From CAIMFV01 sp040757715 (GTDB taxonomy: Bacteria > Pseudomonadota > Alphaproteobacteria > Caulobacterales > Caulobacteraceae): a stretch of DNA of 64,000 nt. The notes under the pieces are model-generated. The model was given only the letters and a program-made list of their open reading frames with translations, did no database searches and was not told the origin of the DNA. The stretch spans positions 28,347-92,346 of the forward strand of contig JBFLWS010000013.1 of assembly GCA_040757715.1 (NCBI GenBank), read 5' to 3'. A program made the translations under genes and the position numbers. This document shows, in pieces, positions 48,824 through 57,962 of this stretch (its first letter is position 1; the number at the start of each line of letters is the position of its first letter).

Positions 48824-50665
48824 GTGACCCAATCAGCCTTTGTGGCCGAACAGGCCTATGCGGCGGCCGCCGCGGCGTTCCAGGCGGGGCGCTTGGACGA
48901 GGCCGAGGCGCGCCTGGCCCCTTTCTTACGTTCGGATTATCCCGACGCGCGCCTGCATGGATTGGCGGGGTTTGTGCGGCGGCGCACTGGGGACGCGGCG
49001 GGTTGCGAGGTCGCGCTGAAGCGCGCTCGAGACCTGGCGCCCAGCGAGATCGTCTATCCCCTGGCGCTGGCGGACCTCTACCGGGTGATGGGACGTCATG
49101 CGGAAGCGGAGGCGGCCTATCTCGACGTCTTGCGGCGAGACTCGCGCCACCGCGCCGCCCTTGTGGGCTTGACCCAGGTGGCCACGACGCCCGAGCGCTT
49201 GGCGGAAGCGGTGAAGACCATGGCGGCGTTGGTGGCTGGGGGCGATCGCGATCACGCGCTGCTCGTAGGGCTCGCCGCGGCCTATGAGGCCATGCGCCGT
49301 CCAGAGGATGCGTTGAACACCTATCGGCTGGCGGCCGACGCGCATCCCCGCAGCGGCGTGGCTCAGCACAATCTGGCCGCCGCCTACGCCGAAACGCTGG
49401 AGTTCGCAGCCTCCCTCGCCGCGGCGGATGCGGCCATGCGGCTTGGGCAAAACGGTCAGGCCACCTGGCTGGTGAAGGCGCGGGCGTTGCAGGGGCTCAA
49501 TCGGCTGGACGAGGCCGAGGCCGCATTCTGCGAGGCCTTGGCGCGCGGTCCTGGCTCCACCGGCATCTATCGTGACCTGACCCAGCTGGTATGGATGCGC
49601 ACCGGGTCGGTGGCGGAGGCCGGCGATTTTCTGCGCCACCGCCTGGCGGTGGATCGCGATGATGCAGACGCGGCGGCGACCCTGGCCAAGCTGCATCAGA
49701 TGGCGGGCGACCTGCCGGGCGCTCAGGCGACGCTGAAGGAGGCCATGGCCGCGGCGTCGCGGCCCAACGCCCTCCTGCACATGCTCGCCAGCGATGTGGC
49801 CCTGTCCTTGGGCGACGCTCCGGCGGCCCAAGTGGAGGCCGAGGCGGCGCTGACACTTGAGCCAGAGAATCTTATGGCCCAGGTGCGCATCGCGGACGCC
49901 GAGCTCGCTCAAGGTCGAACTGAGCGCGCCATCGCCCTGATGGAGCGGGTGCTGGTGGACGACCCCGACAATGTCACAGCGCTCGCGCGCCTCGCTAGCG
50001 CCTGGCGGATGTCCGGCGATCCCCGCTATGGCGAGCTTTACGACTATCAGAACTATGTGAAGCCCTATCGGGTGGATACGCCCAAGGGCTGGCCTGACTT
50101 AGAGGCCTATCTGGTGGACTTGCGGGCCGCCTTGACCGAGCTGCACGGCTTCCAGACCCACCCGTTCGATCAGTCGCTGCGCCATGGCAGCCAGACCTCG
50201 CAGAACCTGGAGCGCGAAAGTCATCCGGCCATCAAGGCCTTCTTCCAGGCCATCGACGGCCCCATCCGCCGGCATATGGAATATCTCCGCCAATTCCCTC
50301 AGGGGCTCGGTCGCCGTTACACCGGAAACTATGTGTTGAACGGCTGTTGGTCGGTGTTTCTACGCCCCACCGGCTATCACCTGGACCACATCCACCCCAT
50401 GGGGTGGCTGTCCTCGGCCTTCTACGTCGAGACGCCCGAAGCGCTGTCAGACGACCCCCACGCCGGCTGGATCAAGTTCGGCGAGCCGGGCCAGCCCACT
50501 TCGCCGCCGCTGAAGGCCGAGCACTTCGTCAAGCCGGAGGCGGGTACGCTGGTGTTGTTTCCCAGCCATATGTGGCACGGCACCGTGCCCTTCACCTCTA
50601 ACGAGCGGCGCATCACCATCGCCTTCGACATCGCCCCGGCGCCTTTGGTGCGTGAGGTGCGCTGA
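48824..50665 (+). CDS. TPR-repeat 2OG-Fe(II) oxygenase (putative protein hydroxylase)
   Basis: A 613-aa soluble protein. Residues ~8-390 are tandem TPR helices (for example PSEIVYPLALADLYRVMGRH, GRLDEAEARLAPF). The C-terminal ~210 residues are a 2OG-FeII_Oxy_5-type domain: TGNYVLNGCWSVFLRPTGYH then LDHIHPMGWLSSAFYV (iron ligands H-x-H), and LVLFPSHMWHGTVPF with the distal His. The RRITIAFDI strand supplies the 2OG-binding Arg. The GTG at 48824 has AGAGGG upstream. It is followed, 628 bp later on the same strand, by a TonB receptor. TPR regions usually bind protein clients, so a peptide or protein substrate is likely. Substrate unknown. Confidence 0.78.
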   Translation: MTQSAFVAEQAYAAAAAAFQAGRLDEAEARLAPFLRSDYPDARLHGLAGFVRRRTGDAAGCEVALKRARDLAPSEIVYPLALADLYRVMGRHAEAEAAYLDVLRRDSRHRAALVGLTQVATTPERLAEAVKTMAALVAGGDRDHALLVGLAAAYEAMRRPEDALNTYRLAADAHPRSGVAQHNLAAAYAETLEFAASLAAADAAMRLGQNGQATWLVKARALQGLNRLDEAEAAFCEALARGPGSTGIYRDLTQLVWMRTGSVAEAGDFLRHRLAVDRDDADAAATLAKLHQMAGDLPGAQATLKEAMAAASRPNALLHMLASDVALSLGDAPAAQVEAEAALTLEPENLMAQVRIADAELAQGRTERAIALMERVLVDDPDNVTALARLASAWRMSGDPRYGELYDYQNYVKPYRVDTPKGWPDLEAYLVDLRAALTELHGFQTHPFDQSLRHGSQTSQNLERESHPAIKAFFQAIDGPIRRHMEYLRQFPQGLGRRYTGNYVLNGCWSVFLRPTGYHLDHIHPMGWLSSAFYVETPEALSDDPHAGWIKFGEPGQPTSPPLKAEHFVKPEAGTLVLFPSHMWHGTVPFTSNERRITIAFDIAPAPLVREVR

Positions 50666-51293
50666 CGCCAGTCCCAACGGCGCCACGCCACATCTCGGAT
50701 CACGAGAATCGTGACCGAACAAGGCGTCGCCGCGGGATCGGTTGGGTGCGACCGTCGCCCCAGGCTTGTGGCGATATGCTGTGTCGCTAGCGCCACATTT
50801 TGGGCTTAACTTGCTGCGCCCCCGGGGACGATCTTGCCGCATTTTTGGCGCTATTGGCCTCAATCCGGACCGCTAAGGCGCGACCTTCCGGCAGGGGGCG
50901 GTGTCGGCCGGCGGCGCATGAAATTCGACGCAATCATCCGCGTGTTGGTCATCTATCTATTTGAAATCACATGATAAATCGTCGATCCGCTGATAACTCT
51001 ATCTTCGGCCCGAGCGTCCCGGTTGTAGAATTCCATTCCCCAATATCCAGAGAAATGCGGATGTTTGTAGGATCGAACCGTTCGAGAGCGACCAAAAAAA
51101 CCAATGAAATTATGGTCGATTGTGCGCTTACGCCGCCACCTTCCGGGCAAAATGTCTCTTGCAAATTTTGACTGTGACGCGACAACTTAACGACAGAAGC
51201 ACCGGCGCATGCCGCCAAGGTGCACCACCCTCGTAAGGATGGCGGCGAAGAAGGGCCTTCGACGCGTGAGGGAAATTGAAGGGGACTGACTTT
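50666..51293. other. 628-bp intergenic region before the TonB receptor
   Basis: No gene supported. Short frames on both strands (66 to 83 codons near 50967-51218) lack ribosome sites and family features. The centre (50955-51120) is AT-richer than its surroundings and the last 120 bp presumably hold the receptor promoter. It is long enough for an sRNA or a regulatory leader, but none can be identified by eye. Confidence 0.45.
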
Positions 51294-54254
51294 ATGAAGA
51301 TCGGCACTCGGCAGCGCTTGCTCGCCTCAACTCTTATCCTGGGAGCGGCTGCGCTAGCGGTCCCCAGCATGGCTTTGGCTGACGACGCGCCCCAGACCAT
51401 CGTGGTGACGGGCACGCGCATCGCGCAACCGAACCTGACCTCCAACAGCCCGCTGCTCACCGTCGGCCAACAGGACGTGAAGCTGGCCGGCGTCACCACC
51501 ATTGAAAACCTGACCAACTCGCTGCCGCAGGTCTATGGCGGCCAGAACCTCGGTCAGTCGATCAACTCCACCGGCACCGCCACCATCGACCTGCGCGGCC
51601 TCGGCCCGCAGCGCACGTTGGTGCTGATCAACGGCCGCCGCCTGCAACCCGGCGACCCGACCAACGCGGTGGCCGACCTGAACACCATCCCGGCCTCCAT
51701 GGTCGAGCGGGTGGACGTGATGACCGGCGGCGCCTCGGCCGTGTACGGCGCCGACGCGGTGTCCGGCGTGGTCAACTTCATCATGCAGAAGAACTTCCAG
51801 GGCGTTCAGTTCGACGCTCAGTACAGCTTCAACAACCACCATCAGACCGACAGCACGGTCTCGGCGCTGCTGCAGAAGAAGAACTACGCTGTGCCGAGCG
51901 ACGCCAACGACGGCCAGCAATACACCGCCTCGATGAAAATCGGCGGCAACTTCGACGGCGGCAAGGGCAATATCACCGCCTACGCCACCTACTTCAACTC
52001 GCAGCCGGTGACCCAGTCCAAGCGCGACTACTCGGCTTGCGGTCTCGCTTCCACGTCCACCACCTACGACAGCTACTACTGCGCGGGTTCGTCCAACGGC
52101 GCCTACGGCAAGTTCAAGTCTTTGTTCTATCCGGGCGGTCCGATTCCGGCGAACACGAAAAAGTTCGCCGACAATCCGAACGGCACCAAGACCTTCGTGC
52201 CCAGCACCGGCGCCTTCGCCTATAACTTCAACACGCTGAGCTACCTGCAGCGGGAAGACGACCGCTACACCGCGGGCTACTTCGCCCATTATGAGATCGA
52301 TCCGAAGATCGAGCTCTATTCGGAATTCATGTTCGCGTCCGACCGTTCGCTGGCCCAGTACGCGCCGAGCGGCCTGTTCGCGGGTTCGGGCGCCACGGTC
52401 AGCCAGAGCTACTTCAACATCAACTGTAACAACCCGCTGATGTCCGCGGCGCAACAGACCGCGTTGTGCGGCGCTGGTGCTGGCACGTCCGCGCTGGCCC
52501 ATGTTCAGGCGGGCTATCGCTTCACCTCGGTGCCGCGGACCGACGACTACATGCACACGGCCTACCGCATCAATGCGGGGCTGCGCGGCGATCTCGACTC
52601 CGTGTGGCACTATGACGGCTATGTGCAGTTCGGCCGCACCTTCTTCCAGGACACCCAAGGCGGCTACACCTCGCTGGCTAAGATCCAGAACGCCTTGCTG
52701 GTGGATCCTGTCACGGGCCAGTGTATGTCCGGCGGCTCGTGCGTGCCGCTGGATATCTTCGCCGCCCTCGGCAAGAACATCAGCCAGGCCGCCTACAACT
52801 ACCTGCTGACCCCGGGCCTCAAGAACGGCGACACCACCGAACAGGTGGCGAGCATCGCCCTCAACGGCGATCTGACCCATTATCATGTGGTCAGCCCGTG
52901 GGCGAAGGAAGGCATGGCCGTGGCGTTCGGCGGCGAATATCGCCGGGAATCGCTCAACTATCGCGTGGACAACGAATACTCCCTCGGCGACCTGTCGGGC
53001 GGCAGCCAGTCCAAGGCCAACTCGGGCAGCTTCGACGTCTATGAACTGTTCGGTGAAGCGCGTATGCCGTTGATCGAAGATCAACCGTGGATCAAGTCCT
53101 TGGACGTGGCCACTGGCTATCGCTTCTCGGCCTATAACACGGGCGCCGGCATCAATACCGACACCTACAAGGCTGAAGCCAACTATGCGCCGGTGGATGA
53201 TCTGCGCCTGCGCTATAGCTACAACCACGCGGTGCGCTCGCCGAACATCAACGAACTGTTCTCGGCCCAGGTGCAGAACCTGTGGAACGGCAGCGATCCT
53301 TGCGCCGGCTCTAGTCCGTCGAAGCCGCTTGCGGCTTGCCAGCTTAGCGGCGTGACGGCGGCCCAGTATGGCTCCATCGACCAGTGTCCGGCGTCTCAGT
53401 GCGGATCGCTTTCGGGCGGCAATCCGTACCTGGCTCCGGAAGTGGCCGACACCTACACCTATGGGTTCGTGGCCCAACCGCGGTTCATCCCGGGCCTCAA
53501 CTTCTCGGTGGACTATTTCAACATCCGCATCCGCAACGTTATCGCGGGCGGACTTGGCGGTCCGTCCCAGACCTTGTCGCAATGCTTGGCCACCGGATCG
53601 TCGACCTTCTGTAGCGCCGTCCACCGCGACCCCGCCACCGGCGACCTGTTCGGCTCGGGCTATGTGGATGCGCGTAACGTGAACACCGGCTTCCTGCAGA
53701 CCAAGGGTATCGACGTCAACGCCCACTACCGCACCACCCTTGCCAAGTGGGGCCTGCCGGATTGGGGTTCGCTGTCCTTCGCTCTCTACGGCACCGTCAC
53801 GAATCACTATGTGACCCAGCCGATCACCGGTTTTGGCACCTATGATTGCGTGGGCCTCTATGGTGTGAAGTGCGGCACCCCGACCCCGAAGTGGCGTCAT
53901 AAGTTCCAGGCCTCCTGGAACACCCCGTGGAGTGTCAACGCCACCCTCAGCTGGCGCTATATTGCTGGCACCAAGATTGACGTGAACAACCCGAACCCGT
54001 TCCTCAACGGCGGCTTCAACGATGTCATTGACGCCAAAATTCCGGACGTCAGCTACTTCGATCTCTCGCTTCAGTGGAAGGTGAAGACGGGCCTGGTGCT
54101 GCGCGGCGGTATCAACAACTTGTTCGACAAGGATCCGCCCCGCGGCGACTCCACCAACACCGGCGCCTTCGGCGGCGGCAATGGCAACACGTTCCCGCAG
54201 ACGTACGACACCCTCGGCCGGAACATCTTCGTGGGCCTGACCGCCGACTTCTAA
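51294..54254 (+). CDS. TonB-dependent outer-membrane receptor
   Basis: A 986-aa receptor. The signal peptide ends PSMALA (about residue 29). A TonB box-like TIVVTGTRI follows, then the plug domain (LPQVYGGQNLGQ, IDLRGLGPQRTLVLINGRRL, GGASAVYGADAVSGVVNF). The beta barrel ends in the canonical Phe (NIFVGLTADF). Extracellular loops contain about seven closely spaced Cys pairs (for example QCMSGGSC, QCPASQC, NCNNPL..LC), which probably form disulfides. No N-terminal signalling (STN) domain. Ligand unknown. Flanked by TPR-type hydroxylases and a sulfotransferase. A strong terminator follows. Confidence 0.92.
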   Translation: MKIGTRQRLLASTLILGAAALAVPSMALADDAPQTIVVTGTRIAQPNLTSNSPLLTVGQQDVKLAGVTTIENLTNSLPQVYGGQNLGQSINSTGTATIDLRGLGPQRTLVLINGRRLQPGDPTNAVADLNTIPASMVERVDVMTGGASAVYGADAVSGVVNFIMQKNFQGVQFDAQYSFNNHHQTDSTVSALLQKKNYAVPSDANDGQQYTASMKIGGNFDGGKGNITAYATYFNSQPVTQSKRDYSACGLASTSTTYDSYYCAGSSNGAYGKFKSLFYPGGPIPANTKKFADNPNGTKTFVPSTGAFAYNFNTLSYLQREDDRYTAGYFAHYEIDPKIELYSEFMFASDRSLAQYAPSGLFAGSGATVSQSYFNINCNNPLMSAAQQTALCGAGAGTSALAHVQAGYRFTSVPRTDDYMHTAYRINAGLRGDLDSVWHYDGYVQFGRTFFQDTQGGYTSLAKIQNALLVDPVTGQCMSGGSCVPLDIFAALGKNISQAAYNYLLTPGLKNGDTTEQVASIALNGDLTHYHVVSPWAKEGMAVAFGGEYRRESLNYRVDNEYSLGDLSGGSQSKANSGSFDVYELFGEARMPLIEDQPWIKSLDVATGYRFSAYNTGAGINTDTYKAEANYAPVDDLRLRYSYNHAVRSPNINELFSAQVQNLWNGSDPCAGSSPSKPLAACQLSGVTAAQYGSIDQCPASQCGSLSGGNPYLAPEVADTYTYGFVAQPRFIPGLNFSVDYFNIRIRNVIAGGLGGPSQTLSQCLATGSSTFCSAVHRDPATGDLFGSGYVDARNVNTGFLQTKGIDVNAHYRTTLAKWGLPDWGSLSFALYGTVTNHYVTQPITGFGTYDCVGLYGVKCGTPTPKWRHKFQASWNTPWSVNATLSWRYIAGTKIDVNNPNPFLNGGFNDVIDAKIPDVSYFDLSLQWKVKTGLVLRGGINNLFDKDPPRGDSTNTGAFGGGNGNTFPQTYDTLGRNIFVGLTADF

Positions 54255-54280
54255 GCGGCGTTCTGATCCAACAGCTTGGC

Positions 54281-54314
54281 GGCGGGAGACCTCGGTCTCC
54301 CGCCGTTTTATTTT
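54281..54314 (+). terminator. Strong terminator after the TonB receptor
   Basis: GGCGGGAGAC, loop CTCG, GTCTCCCGCC, then GTTTTATTTT. A perfect 10-bp stem that also lies 100 bp before the convergent sulfotransferase stop. Confidence 0.92.
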
Positions 54315-54413
54315 GCGCCAGGGTGAGCTCGGGCAGGGCGCGCGCGTGAAAACGCCGCCCCGGCGGGCCGGCGCGGCGTCAAACCAAAGTAGGCGGGTAG
54401 GGGGCCTCTGGGC

Positions 54414-56027
54414 TCAGGCGTAGCCGAACCGCTCCACCCAGGGCTGGAGCACCGGCAGGATCGGCTCAAGATGGCGCTCATAGTTGCGCCAATGGCCGAC
54501 GCCGGAGGTATTTAGTCCCTTCACCACTTGCGGGGCGCTGGGGGTGCGGACGTCGCGCTGCTTGGCCGTCTCGACGAAGTTGCGCATGTTGTCGTCGAAG
54601 GGCACGCCGAGGAAGGCGCAAAGACGGCGGATTTCACCATCGAAATCGGCCACCGTGTCTTCGTGCTTGTAGGTGAAGCCCTGGAACGACATCCGATCCG
54701 AATAGAACTCATAGGCCTTCATCACGTTGCTGTAATAGATCGCCAGCCGTTCCAAGGTGGTGAACTGGAAGATCGTCGCGTTCATATTGAAACCGCGCCG
54801 GAAGCAACTCAGCAACACATCGCGCGGATCGCGCACAGCGAAGATGATCTTCGCCGTCGGGAACAGTTTTAGCATCAGCGGCAGATAGAGCGTCAGCGCA
54901 GGCTGTTTGTCCACGAAGGTCTTGCCCTCTGGATGGACGCCGAATTCGGCCACCCGCCGCCAATAGGCGCGCGCCAACTCCGCCGTTTCCGCGTCCGAGA
55001 GCTGGATTAATCGCTCAAGGCTATCTGCATCGGCGAAGTATTCGTTGATCTGCTTGTGAAGGATCGGCTTCTCTTCCAGCGCCAGGATATCGGGGTGACT
55101 GGCCAGCACCTGCTCCAGCAGCGTCGTGCCGGAGCGGGGGAACCCCACCAGGAACACGTGGTTGACGTTGGGACCGTCGGCGCGGGGCGCGGCGTCGAAG
55201 CGCCCGGCCTGCAGGATCCGATCAAACGATTGGTGTACCCGGGTCCAGGTGTCGGCGACGTCTTCGCTGGTGTCCCCGCCTAGCACCGGCTCATAGACCG
55301 TCTTCAGAAGAAGGTTGCAGTCGCGATAGGCGGCGAAGGCGTCGTCATAACGGCCAAGCCCGTCGAGGGCGTCGCCTAGGAGGCGCAAAAGAGGGGACTT
55401 TTGCAGCGGCGGAATGGCGTCAGCCGCGAAGGCGGCGGCGAGGCGCGTAGTAGTGTCGTCATAGCGCTCCTCCAGCACGTCGAGACGCGCCAGGGTGATC
55501 AGGGCCGACGGCTCTGCCGGCGCGAGGCGCAAGGCGGCTTCGGCATAGGCGCGCGCCTTGTCGCGCTCGCGGTTATTCAAGGCGAAAATCGACAAGGCCC
55601 CGAGCGGGTCTGGATAGTTGGGGTCGAGCGCCGCCGCCCGCTCCTGCGCCACTTGAGCTTGCGCGAGGTCGCCTTGCCAGGCGAGGGCGAGGCCGATCCC
55701 ATGGTGAGCCGGTGCGAACCGGGGATCCAGCCGCACGGCGTCGTTAAACGCCGGCAGGGCCCGATCCGGCTGGCCCTGTTTTAGCCAGCAGTGGCCGATG
55801 GCGCTGAGGATCGAGGCGTCGTTCGGGTCGAGTTGCAACGCCTGATGCAATAGATCAAGCGCCGCCTGATACTCGCCGCGCTGCTCCAAGCGATGCGCGC
55901 AGAGATTGAACAAGGTGGGGTGCTGATGGCCGAGCGCCACCGCCACCTCGGCCAGGTCGATGGCCCCTTCGATATCGTTGGCGGCGAGCTTGGCGTTGAT
56001 GTTGTTGAAGAGGTCTTGAGGATCCAA
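54414..56027 (-). CDS. TPR-repeat sulfotransferase
   Basis: A 537-aa protein. The N-terminal ~260 residues are TPR repeats (HPTLFNLCAHRLEQRGEYQA, LLHQALQLDPNDASILSAIG, YPDPLGALSIFALNNRERDK). The C-terminal ~260 residues are a sulfotransferase: the 5'-phosphosulfate loop HVFLVGFPRSGTTLLEQVL (about 290-308), KIIFAVRDPRDVLLSCFRRG (3'-phosphate loop), and a distal GVGHWRNYERHL. It would move sulfate from PAPS to a hydroxyl, perhaps Tyr on a protein as in TPR-linked protein sulfotransferases. It is the last gene of a minus-strand set with the hydroxylase at 56093-57286, 65 bp apart. Confidence 0.85.
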   Translation of the reverse strand: MDPQDLFNNINAKLAANDIEGAIDLAEVAVALGHQHPTLFNLCAHRLEQRGEYQAALDLLHQALQLDPNDASILSAIGHCWLKQGQPDRALPAFNDAVRLDPRFAPAHHGIGLALAWQGDLAQAQVAQERAAALDPNYPDPLGALSIFALNNRERDKARAYAEAALRLAPAEPSALITLARLDVLEERYDDTTTRLAAAFAADAIPPLQKSPLLRLLGDALDGLGRYDDAFAAYRDCNLLLKTVYEPVLGGDTSEDVADTWTRVHQSFDRILQAGRFDAAPRADGPNVNHVFLVGFPRSGTTLLEQVLASHPDILALEEKPILHKQINEYFADADSLERLIQLSDAETAELARAYWRRVAEFGVHPEGKTFVDKQPALTLYLPLMLKLFPTAKIIFAVRDPRDVLLSCFRRGFNMNATIFQFTTLERLAIYYSNVMKAYEFYSDRMSFQGFTYKHEDTVADFDGEIRRLCAFLGVPFDDNMRNFVETAKQRDVRTPSAPQVVKGLNTSGVGHWRNYERHLEPILPVLQPWVERFGYA

Positions 56028-56092
56028 AATGTTCGCCTGGAGACTAGGGGAAAGAGACGCGGGTCAGCCGCTAAGTATCGCCGCAAGGCGGC

Positions 56093-57286
56093 CTAAAGAT
56101 AGGCCAGCGAATCCGGCAATTCGACCTCATTGTGGAACGTGTCCATGGCGCGCAGGACGACGTCATATTGATCGCGCTCATAGGTGGTAAGGAACGGGTT
56201 CCAGACGTCGGCGAGCAACACCACGCGCAGCTTGTCGCTCCCGTTCCAGGCTTCATGCTCCACGCAATCGTCGAACACCCAGGCCTTGCCCACCACCCAC
56301 TCGCGGGTCTCCGATCCGACCCGGAAACCGCAATTTTCCGGCACGATCAGCGGCAGGTGCAGCACCAGACGGGCATTGGAAACGCCATGGTGCGGCGGAA
56401 TGCGGGTGTGCGGCTGCAGGGCGGAGATCATCGACACCGGCGAGCGGTTGTGCGTCACCGGTTGGTCCGCATGCGATAGCGCCTCGAGGGTCTTGGGGAA
56501 GAGCGGGGCGTACTCTTCGACGATCTTGCCGTTCTTCTTCAGCAGCAGCGAGGTCCAGCGCACCGAGTTGTTGAGCTCGGCCCACTGGTCCACCGGCGCG
56601 CCCACGGGAATGCTCACATAGGGCTTGAAGCCATCCATACCCCGCTGGGCGTAGGCGGTGAACTCCTCGATGACGTGAGGCGTGTAGCTCTCGTAGGTTT
56701 TCAGCCAGGGAAACAGTTCGTCGTCGTAGAATTCAAGCTGCGGAAGATCCGGAAAGAAGAAATCCGACGGATGAGAGTCATAGCGTTTGATCTTTCCTGT
56801 GGCCAGATCGACGAACTTGTTCAAGCGCCGCCGCTCTTGCTGCGTATAGCCGCTGGACTGAGCGTTGACAGCTTGCCAGACCTGATCGGTGAGGCCGTCA
56901 ATATAGGTTTGATAGACGTCGCGGGCGCGGTCCAACGCCGCGTTGGTGGCGGCGTCGAGCCGATCGGCTGGCGGCGCAAAGGTCAAGGCCAGGGCGAAGG
57001 CGCGTCCCGCTTCGGTGGCGTGGCCGCGCTTGTCGTGAATGAGCCCCTTCATCAAGAGGGCGTGGAACGAGCGCGGCTCCACCCGCAGGGCCTGAGTCAG
57101 GGCGTCCATCGCCGCGTCTTCCTCGCCCGAGGCGCGCAGCAGGCCGGCGTAGTTCAGCCAGACCTGCAGGCTGTTGGGCTCCAAGGCGATGGCCCGCTCC
57201 AGGATATCCCGCGCCCGCTTGCGATCGCCAGCGGCCATGGCCTGGATGGCCGAGGCGTTGGCGGTGTTGGGTAGAGTGATGGTCAT
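56093..57286 (-). CDS. TPR-repeat aspartyl/asparaginyl beta-hydroxylase
   Basis: A 397-aa protein. Two to three TPR units (residues ~10-110; RARDILERAIALEPNSLQVW, LNYAGLLRASG) precede an AspH-type 2OG-Fe(II) oxygenase domain. Key blocks are LQPHTRIPPHHGVSNARLVL (first iron His and 2OG contacts), HLPLIVPENCGFRVG, and VFDDCVEHEAWN with the second iron His. Known members hydroxylate Asp/Asn in proteins or modify LPS lipid A. The TPR part argues for a protein client. Organised with the sulfotransferase downstream and a periplasmic protein gene 21 bp upstream, all on the minus strand. Confidence 0.86.
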   Translation of the reverse strand: MTITLPNTANASAIQAMAAGDRKRARDILERAIALEPNSLQVWLNYAGLLRASGEEDAAMDALTQALRVEPRSFHALLMKGLIHDKRGHATEAGRAFALALTFAPPADRLDAATNAALDRARDVYQTYIDGLTDQVWQAVNAQSSGYTQQERRRLNKFVDLATGKIKRYDSHPSDFFFPDLPQLEFYDDELFPWLKTYESYTPHVIEEFTAYAQRGMDGFKPYVSIPVGAPVDQWAELNNSVRWTSLLLKKNGKIVEEYAPLFPKTLEALSHADQPVTHNRSPVSMISALQPHTRIPPHHGVSNARLVLHLPLIVPENCGFRVGSETREWVVGKAWVFDDCVEHEAWNGSDKLRVVLLADVWNPFLTTYERDQYDVVLRAMDTFHNEVELPDSLAYL

Positions 57287-57307
57287 GTCGCAACTCCAAT
57301 CCGGCCG

Positions 57308-57853
57308 TCAGCGCTGCCGTTGCACGCGGGAGGCCGGGGCGCTTTCCAAGGACAGGAAGAAGCTGCCCATCAAGCCGGAGCGAATCACGCCGTGCATCTG
57401 CGGGCGCGGCTCGCGGCCGAATTCGCTGGTGTCGACCTCGCGCCACACCGACCCGTCCTCGAAGGTGAAATAGCGATGGCCGTCGGGGGCGAGGGTCCAG
57501 CTTTTCAGCACCACATCCAGCTTCTCATCGATATCGTCGTGCATCTTCGGCAAGAACGACGCCAGGCTCGGCAGTTGCAGGCCGAAGGCCTGACGCTTCA
57601 CCTCGCGGACCTGCTCACGGTCCACCACCACCACTTCGCCCTTGCTCTGGGCGAGGTCGAGCCGACCCACGGCGGCGTCGTAGCAGGTCAGGCGCTGGTC
57701 CTTGTCGGTGATGGCGCGGCAGTCCAGCACCGATTGCAGCACCACGGCGCGCGCCTTGGGATCGGGGTTCGGCGCCGCCTGCACGGCGCCGGCCATCGCC
57801 GCAGCGAGAATGATCACGGTCGAACCGATCTCTTTCAGACCCATTTGCTTCAC
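57308..57853 (-). CDS. Small periplasmic protein, first gene of the AspH-sulfotransferase set
   Basis: A 181-aa protein. With the GTG start at 57853 (GGAGAG upstream), the N-terminus KQMGLKEIGSTVIILAAAMA ends a signal peptide at about residue 26. The mature part has the motif CRAITDKDQRLTCYDAAVG (paired Cys with D-x-x-R-L-x-C-Y-D) and YFTFEDGSVWREVDTSEFG, a combination seen in uncharacterised periplasmic proteins, some near secretion systems. Function unknown. It probably shares a transcript with the hydroxylase and sulfotransferase, and could be a client or accessory of them. Confidence 0.65.
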   Translation of the reverse strand: MKQMGLKEIGSTVIILAAAMAGAVQAAPNPDPKARAVVLQSVLDCRAITDKDQRLTCYDAAVGRLDLAQSKGEVVVVDREQVREVKRQAFGLQLPSLASFLPKMHDDIDEKLDVVLKSWTLAPDGHRYFTFEDGSVWREVDTSEFGREPRPQMHGVIRSGLMGSFFLSLESAPASRVQRQR

Positions 57854-57962
57854 AAGCGCTCTCCCGTCGGCCATGGGCCGAAAACAATTGGCGACGCCCC
57901 CTTGCGCCGGACCCAGGGTCCGGCCTCACGGTGCTTGGCGTCGACCTTATCATGGAGCTCGA

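Noticed and set aside
50967..51218. Small frames on both strands before the TonB receptor, considered as modified-peptide precursors
   Set aside because: No ribosome site, leader/core pattern or repeated residues; nothing supports a precursor peptide.
51354..53900. 848-codon open frame antisense to the TonB receptor
   Set aside because: Product is His/Gly/Val/Arg-rich low-complexity with no domain; it arises from third-position GC bias opposite a real receptor gene.
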